Source: UBA4717 sp045531795 (GTDB taxonomy: Bacteria > Bacillota > Clostridia > Oscillospirales > CAG-272). From it: a stretch of 8,501 nucleotides of DNA. The stretch spans positions 1 through 8,501 of the forward strand of contig JAZSET010000066.1 of assembly GCA_045531795.1 (NCBI GenBank), given 5' to 3'. Of this stretch, positions 1 to 5,606 are shown piece after piece. How positions within the stretch are numbered: the first letter of the stretch is position 1; the number at the start of each line of letters is the position of its first letter. A program made the translations under genes and the position numbers. The notes under the pieces were generated by a model. That model saw only the letters and a list, made by a program, of their open reading frames with translations. It was not told where the DNA came from and made no database searches.

Positions 1-127
1 GTGCATTGCCGCTTTTAATATACGAAGATATCTTGTCTATGCTTCCGCATAGCTCACACAGTTCTTGATAAGCATATACTGTGAACGATATGTCGTAACA
101 ATGACCGTCTATCTGTATTTCTCTCAT
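1..127 (-). CDS. Partial tail-assembly-chaperone-like protein (N-terminus only)
   Basis: The start codon is ATG at 127-125 and the frame stays open to the window edge, giving 42 residues that begin MREIQIDGHCYDISFTVYAY and continue QELCELCGSIDKISSYIK. A GAGGTG ribosome site lies 3-4 bases upstream of the ATG. In phi13- and HK97-type tail modules the gene after the major tail protein is usually the tail assembly chaperone (the gpG/gpGT equivalent). These chaperones bind the tape measure protein while the tail polymerises. The short beta-rich start followed by a helical YAYQEL segment fits such proteins, but the call depends mostly on position. The C-terminus, and any programmed frameshift that usually produces the longer chaperone form, lies outside the window. 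It is separated from the major tail gene by 83 bases containing two hairpins. Confidence 0.6.
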   Translation of the reverse strand, partial: MREIQIDGHCYDISFTVYAYQELCELCGSIDKISSYIKSGNA

Positions 128-142
128 ACGCACCTCATCAAT

Positions 143-181
143 AAAAAAAGAAAACGTTCTTGTAAAAAAACGCTTTCTTTT
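143..181 (-). terminator. Terminator-like hairpin between major tail gene and next tail gene
   Basis: On the minus-strand RNA, AAAAGAAAGCG (181-171) pairs with CGUUUUCUUUU (156-146) as an 11-bp stem with one G-U wobble and a 14-base loop. It runs into further U residues down to 143. The U-tract and position in an intergenic gap fit an intrinsic terminator or attenuator for the structural operon. The stem is AU-rich and the loop large, so termination may be only partial. That would suit a gene order where tail genes further on still need to be transcribed. Confidence 0.5.
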
Positions 182-182
182 C

Positions 183-200
183 GGGGCGTAAATCCGCCCC
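183..200 (-). other. GC-rich stem-loop after the major tail gene
   Basis: GGGGCG (200-195 on the minus strand) and CGCCCC (188-183) form a perfect 6-bp stem around the loop GATTTA. It starts ten bases after the stop codon of the major tail protein gene. It has no U-tract directly after it; a purine run follows and leads into the terminator-like hairpin at 143-181. It could protect the 3' end of the abundant tail-tube message, or work with the second hairpin as a tandem terminator. Confidence 0.45.
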
Positions 201-210
201 TTTGTGTTTA

Positions 211-843
211 TCAGCCTGTAGTTTCTGTTGAAGTAATTCCAGCAATTTCGTTAAGCCAAGCTACCGCTTCGGCTTCTGTTGCGAATCTTGCCTTCTTACG
301 AAGATTCTTTGTAGGCTCAACACCGTCAATAGTTAAGATGTCGCCCACAAGTGAAGGAGTTGTCCAAGTGATTGAACCGCCCTTTGTGCTTGCAGATTCG
401 CCCTGAGGCTTAAATCTCATCTTGTAATACCATGTAGCCTCATAGTAAGGGGTATATGTGTCGGGGGCCTGTCCTGTCTTAACGTAGCCGATACCTACGG
501 GAGCAGAGTTAACAGACGAACCGCTATGAAGAATTGTAACAGAACCGTCGCTGCCTCTTTCAAGAAAGCCGCCTACCAACATCTCTTCTACGGCGAAGAT
601 GTCAGAAGCATCCTTGCCGTTGCCGAATTCATCGACGGTTAAGGTAAAAGAACCGTCCGTAAAGTCGGTGTCGTTATTTACCTCTCTGTTATCGGCATAT
701 AAGGGGTTGTCGCCGTATGTAAGCGAGATATCTACCGTTATTAAACGGCCTATAACTCGGCCTTCGGCGTATGTCGGAAGCTTACCGTATTCTTCTTCGG
801 CAATTTTAGCTCCGACTAAGTATTTTAAGCCTGTCTGTGCCAT
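211..843 (-). CDS. Major tail (tube) protein, phi13 family
   Basis: This 210-residue protein resembles the phi13-type major tail proteins of Gram-positive siphoviruses, which stack as hexameric rings to form the tail tube. Supporting features are the family-like N-terminal block: a YAEGRVIGRLITVDISLTYG segment at about 25-44, then LYADN at 48-52, then an FTLTVDEF strand at about 66-73. The rest is beta-rich. Near the C-terminus a basic KNLRKKARF stretch is followed by a short helix. The ATG is right after the TAA of the gp10-like gene (TAA at 846-844) with an AAAGGA ribosome site about nine bases upstream. It is the last gene before two tandem hairpins, so it may accumulate at high level. Length and position agree with the family; the assignment is from motif resemblance. 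Confidence 0.85.
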   Translation of the reverse strand: MAQTGLKYLVGAKIAEEEYGKLPTYAEGRVIGRLITVDISLTYGDNPLYADNREVNNDTDFTDGSFTLTVDEFGNGKDASDIFAVEEMLVGGFLERGSDGSVTILHSGSSVNSAPVGIGYVKTGQAPDTYTPYYEATWYYKMRFKPQGESASTKGGSITWTTPSLVGDILTIDGVEPTKNLRKKARFATEAEAVAWLNEIAGITSTETTG

Positions 844-1251
844 TTACAATAATCCTTTCTCTTCAAGTTTTTTAAAAAATATTTCTTCGGCGGTTTTTAC
901 CGCCTTTTCCGTGCCTTTTTCTTCGATGTCATCAACAAAGCGGTCGCCTTTTCGGCTTGATGTCCCGTAGTGATTAACATAGGCTTTCTTTGCGTTGTCT
1001 ACGCCTTTCCTGTCTTTGCCAGTTGGAGAAATCGTAACACTCTTTTCAGACTCATTGACCTTTGCTTTGACGGAATCCCGCATATCGCCTGTGTCAACGT
1101 GTTTGTGGCGTTCAATTCCTTCCTTCCATTCATCAACATATACCTCTCCGACTTTTTCGAGAATTTCTTCGCTTATTTCCGGAATAATTCCCGCAAAATC
1201 GTTCAGTTCCCTTGTTAATTCGTCAAGGCCTTTGCTTGTTACATTAGCCAC
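844..1251 (-). CDS. HK97 gp10-like head-tail joining protein
   Basis: The 135-residue product resembles the HK97 gp10 family, small proteins encoded in the connector block and involved in joining head and tail. Family-like features are an N-terminal amphipathic region with ELTREL and IPEISEEILEKVG, the DTGDMRDSVKAKV block at residues 53-65, and YVNHYGTSSRKGDRFVD at 91-107, followed by a helical C-terminus ending KKLEEKGLL. I start it at GTG 1251-1249, because GAGGTG lies at a good distance upstream. The more distal TTG (1257-1255) would sit almost on top of that site. The start overlaps the end of the preceding gene by eight bases, so translation is probably coupled. Confidence 0.82.
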   Translation of the reverse strand: MANVTSKGLDELTRELNDFAGIIPEISEEILEKVGEVYVDEWKEGIERHKHVDTGDMRDSVKAKVNESEKSVTISPTGKDRKGVDNAKKAYVNHYGTSSRKGDRFVDDIEEKGTEKAVKTAEEIFFKKLEEKGLL

Positions 1252-1582
1252 AATCAAGCACCTCTATCGTATATGCGTAATGTACATAGCCTGTCTCCTC
1301 TTCGTAGTCTCGCACTGTGTCAGCGATTGTGAAATCGGTGTCCTCAAGCTTTTTTTCGAGCTCTTCGGGTAGCTGGTCGTATTCCTTAAGAGTGAAATAA
1401 TCGACAGCTACACGCCAGCCTTTATGTGCTGTCCTGTTGTCAGCATAAGCTCTGATGACTGCAGACTGGGACCAACGTATATAAGGAGGCTTGACCTTTA
1501 ACGCTTCATCGTGATATACGGGGACTCCGAGAGAAAGAAGGACATTTTTAAGCTTTTCAAAATCGAACTTATTCTCGTTCAT
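1244..1582 (-). CDS. Tail-terminator-like / tail completion protein
   Basis: A 112-residue protein whose sequence pattern matches a small family common in Firmicutes prophages, placed beside the major tail gene and thought to resemble tail terminators. Key stretches are GVPVYHDEALKVKPPYIRW (about 19-37), ADNRTAHKGWRVAVDYFT (about 47-64), a helix EELEKKLED, and a final DYEEETGYVHYAYTIEV strand pair (about 92-108). Tail terminators cap the finished tube and provide the joining surface to the head. The ATG has a GGAGG ribosome site six bases upstream, inside the end of the head-closure gene, which it overlaps by 14 bases. In most related modules this family follows the gp10-like gene; here it precedes it. 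The function is inferred from family pattern and location. Confidence 0.65.
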   Translation of the reverse strand: MNENKFDFEKLKNVLLSLGVPVYHDEALKVKPPYIRWSQSAVIRAYADNRTAHKGWRVAVDYFTLKEYDQLPEELEKKLEDTDFTIADTVRDYEEETGYVHYAYTIEVLDCG

Positions 1583-1925
1583 ATTCTTCCTCCGTTTCTG
1601 AAAGCGTTAAAAGCATTGAAGCAGGTCGGGTGTCGTACCTTTCCTGCTTCATCTGAATTATATACTGATTGCCACCGATAATTACAACATCCTGAGGGTT
1701 GACGGAAGAGATAAGAGGCGTAACAATAACCTTTGCAACTGTTACCTTTACCTGTGCAGCGTCAAAGAAACGCTGTAAGCCTACCGTTCTGTACTCAAAT
1801 CTTACTTTTGCCTTCGGAACAAGCTTATATTTAGCTCTGTCCCCTTCTTCAGAAGCGTTCTCCACAGAAAAGAAAAAAGCAACACCGTCATTGAAGGAGA
1901 GAAAATCACTGGATTTCACCGCCAT
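1569..1925 (-). CDS. Head-closure / head-tail adaptor protein
   Basis: The 118-residue product begins MAVKSSDFLSFNDG and is rich in beta-strand patterns: VAFFFSVEN, KYKLVPKAKVRFEYRTVG, VTVAKVIVTPL, VVIIGGNQYIIQM, then RPASMLLTLSE. This beta-barrel-like pattern, the length and the place directly after the connector gene match head-closure proteins (the SPP1 gp16 type), which plug the connector and bind the tail. A longer reading frame opens with GTG at 1967. I prefer ATG 1925-1923, because a GAGGGGGG ribosome site lies about eight bases upstream and the residues it would add (QVPKVKKRGEQK) look non-native. It overlaps the connector gene by 20 bases and the next gene by 14. The function is by position and fold pattern, not by a diagnostic motif. 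Confidence 0.65.
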   Translation of the reverse strand: MAVKSSDFLSFNDGVAFFFSVENASEEGDRAKYKLVPKAKVRFEYRTVGLQRFFDAAQVKVTVAKVIVTPLISSVNPQDVVIIGGNQYIIQMKQERYDTRPASMLLTLSETEEEYERE

Positions 1926-2244
1926 CTTCTGTTCCCCCCTCTTCTTCACTTTCGGAACTTGCTTCACGATAGGCCTCTATGTGCCTGTTGTCCCTTGCCG
2001 TCTGCAACTCCGGAAGAAAGTTGTTTTCAAAATCTTCAAAAGAGTTGTTGTCAACATAGCGACAATAATCTAAAACAAGCTGTTCTTCTTCAGCAGTAAG
2101 CTCTTTTTCGGGAAACTTATCTATTCCGACGTATCTTCTTATGTAAGAGACACCTCTCAGCATAATTCCGCTGACCTTTCGGTCAACGTCAACGTCCTCA
2201 TAGGTCCTGTTAAGGTAGTTTTTTACCACGCCTAAACTAAGCAT
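1906..2244 (-). CDS. Head-tail connector protein, gp6-like
   Basis: A 112-residue, mainly helical protein. Its opening VVKNYLNRTYEDVDVDRKVSGIMLRGVSYIRRYVGID is typical of the phage head-tail connector (gp6-like) family, in which short N-terminal helices are followed by an LRGVSYIRRYVG-like helix. The middle, AEEEQLVLDYCRYVDNNSFEDFENNF, contains the family's second helical block, and the C-terminus is an acidic, glycine- and glutamate-rich tail (SSESEEEGGTEDGGEIQ). Connector subunits form a ring under the portal that extends the DNA channel. AGGAGG lies five bases before the ATG, and the ATG directly abuts the TAA of the small upstream gene, so the two are likely co-translated. Confidence 0.82.
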   Translation of the reverse strand: MLSLGVVKNYLNRTYEDVDVDRKVSGIMLRGVSYIRRYVGIDKFPEKELTAEEEQLVLDYCRYVDNNSFEDFENNFLPELQTARDNRHIEAYREASSESEEEGGTEDGGEIQ

Positions 2245-2400
2245 TTAAACCTCCTGGTACTCGAGCACCGCCGAAACGATTTCTGATTTTAAATTGCTGT
2301 CAGACACGCAATCTATACCCAGTTCTTCACATAAGACAAGCAATTCAGACTTTGTCATGGAATTAAGCTGTGACTGAGTATAGACCGTATCAGATGTCAT
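2245..2400 (-). CDS. Small Rho-N/SAP-like (HeH/LEM-like) protein
   Basis: A 51-residue frame from ATG 2400-2398 to TAA 2247-2245. After a polar start, residues 14-49 (SMTKSELLVLCEELGIDCVS, then DSNLKSEIVSAVLEYQE) show the helix-extended-loop-helix pattern of Rho N-terminal, SAP and HeH/LEM domains: MTKSELLxxCxELGI, then a loop, then LKSEIVxAVLEY. Such tiny proteins are common between the capsid and connector genes of Firmicutes phages. Their role is unknown; the related folds bind nucleic acid or proteins. Its last codons carry the AGGAGG ribosome site of the connector gene and its stop touches the connector ATG, which supports real translation. I see no good ribosome site for its own start, unlike all neighbours, so it may be translated by coupling to the capsid gene 20 bases upstream. 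Confidence 0.7.
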   Translation of the reverse strand: MTSDTVYTQSQLNSMTKSELLVLCEELGIDCVSDSNLKSEIVSAVLEYQEV

Positions 2401-2420
2401 TGCATAAGTGCTGACAGCGT

Positions 2421-3602
2421 TTATTCCCCCGCTGCTGTCTTGACCGTATATACGAGGCTCTGAAGACCGCTGATATCGAGAAGTGCAAAGCTTGTATCGT
2501 CAACAGCTCTGCCGTTGCCATAGAACTTAATCTTGTATGTCGCCTTATCTTCAAGGAACTTATAAGAATCGTCTCTTTCAATCTTGCCGCCCTTAGCTCC
2601 GCCGAGGCCGAAGAAATAATTGTAACCGAGGCCGACTACAGCCTTACCCTCAGGAGCGCCCACGCTCTGAATGATTGTTGTAGGATAAGGAAGAACGTTG
2701 TTTGCATATCCTCCGGTAGGAAGCTGAACTGTTGTAGCGGGCATAACAAGCTTGAAGTAGTCCTTAGGGTTGACAATCATAATAACGTTAGTCACTGTTC
2801 TTGTACCGCCAAGACCGTCATCCGCTAAGCCTGCAAGGATAGTGCCGTATGTTTCGGGCGAAAGGTCTGTGATTGCAACAGCTTCCTTCTGAGGATATAT
2901 ACCGCCGGAAACAGATACATCGTCGCTGATATCTCTTGTCATACCGATAGGCTGGTCTTTACCTGTGCCATCTACGATTGCAACCTCGGAAGAAACTGCA
3001 ACAGCTTCCATAAGCACGTTACGAACATAAGTATCAACCCAGGCAGGACCTAAATCGAGTAAATCGTTGCTTACGTACATGAACGCTGTAAGCTTGCAAA
3101 GAGTTACGTTGATTTCGTCGATAGAACCCTGAAGTTCCTTTGTAATTTCGCTGTTAAGAGGACCCCAAGCCGCCTGCTGCTGACCCTGTTTGTTTACAAT
3201 CCACGTTGTAATTGCCGTTGTGTTGACAAAGTTAATCTTAGAGAGTAAAGGATGTTCTTTCTTAAGATTTGCGATAACGTCGTCAATAATTGTTGTAGGC
3301 ATTGCAATGTCGATGTTCGCAATCGCCTGTACAGGATTGCTGCTCTTGTGAGCTTCGATGAATGTCTTATAGTACTTCTGTTCATCGCTTGTAAGCTGTC
3401 TTACGTTTCTCGCCATAAGAATGTGGCTGTCAAGGTCGGCAGTTGCAGCATCAGCGTGAGCCACTACCTCGCTGCAAAGGAACTGTGAAAGTTCGTCATA
3501 CGCCTTGTCGAGCTGTTCTTCGTCTCCGTTTCTGATTGCGTTTGCAAGAGCCAGGAGACATTCGGTCTTTTTTGCCTGTAAAAGGTCTAAATTCTTAAAC
3601 AT
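2421..3602 (-). CDS. Major capsid protein, HK97 fold
   Basis: The 393-residue product forms the icosahedral shell. The first 95 or so residues are helical and charged (for example LLQAKKTECLLALANAIRNG and QLDKAYDELSQFL), as expected for an N-terminal scaffolding (delta) domain removed by the protease encoded just upstream. The core starts near IDIAMPTTIIDDVIANLKKE (98-115). It contains the typical helix YVSNDLLDLGPAWVDTYVRN (176-195) and the DGTGKDQPIGM signature (211-221) seen in HK97-type capsid proteins. The frame extends upstream to a TTG at 3620, but ATG 3602-3600 has an AAAGGA site at good spacing and is chosen. It overlaps the protease gene by eight bases. The cleavage site cannot be fixed from sequence; it probably lies shortly before residue 100. 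Confidence 0.9.
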   Translation of the reverse strand: MFKNLDLLQAKKTECLLALANAIRNGDEEQLDKAYDELSQFLCSEVVAHADAATADLDSHILMARNVRQLTSDEQKYYKTFIEAHKSSNPVQAIANIDIAMPTTIIDDVIANLKKEHPLLSKINFVNTTAITTWIVNKQGQQQAAWGPLNSEITKELQGSIDEINVTLCKLTAFMYVSNDLLDLGPAWVDTYVRNVLMEAVAVSSEVAIVDGTGKDQPIGMTRDISDDVSVSGGIYPQKEAVAITDLSPETYGTILAGLADDGLGGTRTVTNVIMIVNPKDYFKLVMPATTVQLPTGGYANNVLPYPTTIIQSVGAPEGKAVVGLGYNYFFGLGGAKGGKIERDDSYKFLEDKATYKIKFYGNGRAVDDTSFALLDISGLQSLVYTVKTAAGE

Positions 3603-4431
3603 TTTTTGTTTCCTTTCCAATGAATTTTTTTAAAAAAAGTTCAGCCGCTGTCTCGCGGAAGTCTTTTTTTTCTAACGGTTTTTCTTTCTGTTCTTCGGGA
3701 ACAGGGTCACAAGGTTCTTTGTGTGGTTCTTCTTTAGAAGGCTCTGTGATGTTCTCAAAAGAGCTTCTTACCATAGCACATACCTTTTCAGCGTTTACTC
3801 CAAAATTTGTCGCCGACATTTTTATGCTGTCGTCAGGCTCGCTGACGGTTGCATCAAACGTTTCAACCACATCACATAAACCTAATTCAAAGCACTGTTC
3901 GGCAGTAAGATAGGTTTCTTCATCGAGAAGCTTGTCAAGGGTCTGCGCGTTAAGCTTGTCGCCTGCCTTGTCGAGATAAATTGTTTTAAAGGCTGAGTTT
4001 TCAACATCAAGGTCATCAGCAATTTTTCTGAGTTCCTTAGAATTGCCGCTTACGAACGGAATCCAAGCATTGTGAATCATCATCACAGTATTGCGAGGCA
4101 TTCGAACCTCATCGCACGCACAGGCTATGATAGAGGCCACTGAACAAGCGTATGCATCTATATGAGCTACTGTTTTAGCCTTACATCTACGAAGGATGTT
4201 AGCTACAGCGTGACCTTCATAGCAAGAACCTCCGAAGCTGTTAATGTAAAGATTAACCGTGTCGAGCTGTCCAAGTCCTTCGAGTTCTTCCTTCATCGTG
4301 TTTGCAGACGTTGAAGATTTGATCTTTTCACCCGTCCACCAATCAACGCTATCTCCGACTATGTTGCCATAAAGATAAACGTCGGCTGTTTTTGAGTCTT
4401 CTACTTTCTGTATTCGCCAGTATTTGTTCAT
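3595..4431 (-). CDS. Head maturation protease, ClpP-like serine protease
   Basis: A 278-residue ClpP/S14-type prohead protease, expected to trim the capsid N-terminal domain during head maturation. Visible elements are VYLYGNIVGD (18-27), the oxyanion-strand INSFGG (63-68), the nucleophile region AYACSVASIIA with Ser97 as likely nucleophile, and MMIHNAW with His120. The LDEETYLTAEQCFELGLCDV block (169-188) should supply the third catalytic acidic residue, probably among 170-172. Beyond residue 200 there is an extra, mostly charged and proline-rich tail (SKEEPHKEPCDPVPEEQKEK) ending in the helix ETAAELFLKKF, perhaps used for scaffolding or packing in the prohead. ATG overlaps the portal stop by four bases, with GGAGGTG seven bases upstream. 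The end of the gene contains adjacent T7 and A7 runs. Confidence 0.9.
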   Translation of the reverse strand: MNKYWRIQKVEDSKTADVYLYGNIVGDSVDWWTGEKIKSSTSANTMKEELEGLGQLDTVNLYINSFGGSCYEGHAVANILRRCKAKTVAHIDAYACSVASIIACACDEVRMPRNTVMMIHNAWIPFVSGNSKELRKIADDLDVENSAFKTIYLDKAGDKLNAQTLDKLLDEETYLTAEQCFELGLCDVVETFDATVSEPDDSIKMSATNFGVNAEKVCAMVRSSFENITEPSKEEPHKEPCDPVPEEQKEKPLEKKDFRETAAELFLKKFIGKETKNV

Positions 4432-5591
4432 ACTTTTTCACCTCCTTCACTGCTCATAGAAGGCAGCGAATCGACAGGGTCAGCATTCTTCGTAAGATAA
4501 TATTTCTGTGCCCACTCCTCGCCGGTCTTCTGAAGTCCTGCTTTTTCTCTTACTTCGTCGGGATTCATCATAGCCGAGAAGATAAGCTTTTCAGCAGAGT
4601 TTGCTATATCAAATATATCTATGTGTTTAATGTTGGTTGTGTCACCGATGATATAGTTGCCGGAGGATATTTCAGTGGCAGAAAACTGCTTGTTTGTAAT
4701 TTCCTCAGACATAGCGTTCACAGGCGGATCTATGCCAACGGTAAGCGTCCAGTCAAGCGCTTCTTTTATGCCGGCAACCTCTCCTGTAATAAGCGCCGGA
4801 GAAATTCCGTAAACAAGTGCCGCCTGTTTAAGCGCCTCGCTTGTCATCTTCTGAATATCATCGACTTCTTTTCCGCTTGAAGCTGATGAATGAAACGCCC
4901 CTTGCATTCCCTTGTACAATGGAAGTACGGCGTTTCTGTTTTGGAAGAACGATTTAAACCTGTTGTTCATAAGGTCTTTAAAATCTTCCTGGTCTTGCGG
5001 CGAGCCTCTCGCTCCCTGTGGAACATTGAGCAGTATCTTTTCTCCGCCTGCTTTTTTATAGCTTTCGGAAGCCGAACCGATAAGCTCGTCGTATCTTTGG
5101 AGGAGGCCCATTTTCAAGAATCTTGCTGACTCGTTTTTATAGCTGAGATAATAAACTTCCGAGCTTCTGAATACTCTGTTATACGTGAAGTCCCCTCTTG
5201 TGACATTGCGGAAGAGATGCTCTCTTACAGCGTACTCGTCTTTTTCGAAACTGTCCGCTATAATCATCTGGCCGTTGTATTCAAAAATAAGAACTTCTTC
5301 GTCATAAAAAAGCTTACAATAAACTTCAGTCCAGAATTCTGTAGCGGATTGGTTGACATTCGGGGAGAAGTTAAGCCTTACCCATTCAAGCCCTTTTATT
5401 TCCTTCCCATCCTTATAAGTTTTGTATTCACAGTTGGCAATAAGGTTAGCTTTTGTTTGTATTGCCGCAAATATAGCATACAAGCTCACCATTATGCTGA
5501 GCTGTTCGCCTTCATATTTTGTATCTCTTATGTTGATTTTTCCGTCTTTATCAGTCGAAAAAATCCCTTTAAGAAAACTGAAAAAACCCAT
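4428..5591 (-). CDS. Portal protein, HK97 family
   Basis: A 387-residue portal, which forms the dodecameric ring at one vertex through which DNA enters and to which terminase and connector bind. It follows the HK97-portal pattern: a short N-terminus (MGFFSFLKGIFSTDKDG), VSLYAIFAAIQTKANLIANC (35-54), LNFSPNVNQSATEFWTEVY (73-91), the stem/clip portion with an FKDLMNNRFKSFF helix, then AALVYGISPALITG (257-270), and a C-terminal helix with MNPDEVREKAGL. The usual GNAY-like stretch after the LN-PN motif is replaced by YDEEVLIFEY, so it is a divergent member. The ATG has AAAGGAG seven bases upstream. The gene starts 15 bases after the terminase stop and overlaps the protease start by four bases. 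Confidence 0.9.
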   Translation of the reverse strand: MGFFSFLKGIFSTDKDGKINIRDTKYEGEQLSIMVSLYAIFAAIQTKANLIANCEYKTYKDGKEIKGLEWVRLNFSPNVNQSATEFWTEVYCKLFYDEEVLIFEYNGQMIIADSFEKDEYAVREHLFRNVTRGDFTYNRVFRSSEVYYLSYKNESARFLKMGLLQRYDELIGSASESYKKAGGEKILLNVPQGARGSPQDQEDFKDLMNNRFKSFFQNRNAVLPLYKGMQGAFHSSASSGKEVDDIQKMTSEALKQAALVYGISPALITGEVAGIKEALDWTLTVGIDPPVNAMSEEITNKQFSATEISSGNYIIGDTTNIKHIDIFDIANSAEKLIFSAMMNPDEVREKAGLQKTGEEWAQKYYLTKNADPVDSLPSMSSEGGEKV

Positions 5592-5606
5592 TTAAACTCT
5601 CCTTTG

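Noticed and set aside
65..406. Plus-strand ORF of 113 residues across the major tail gene end
   Set aside because: It lies opposite the well-supported major tail gene and the partial tail gene, crosses two hairpins, and has no recognisable family pattern.
2390..2581. Minus-strand ORF overlapping the capsid gene end
   Set aside because: It is an out-of-frame reading of the capsid C-terminus with no family pattern.
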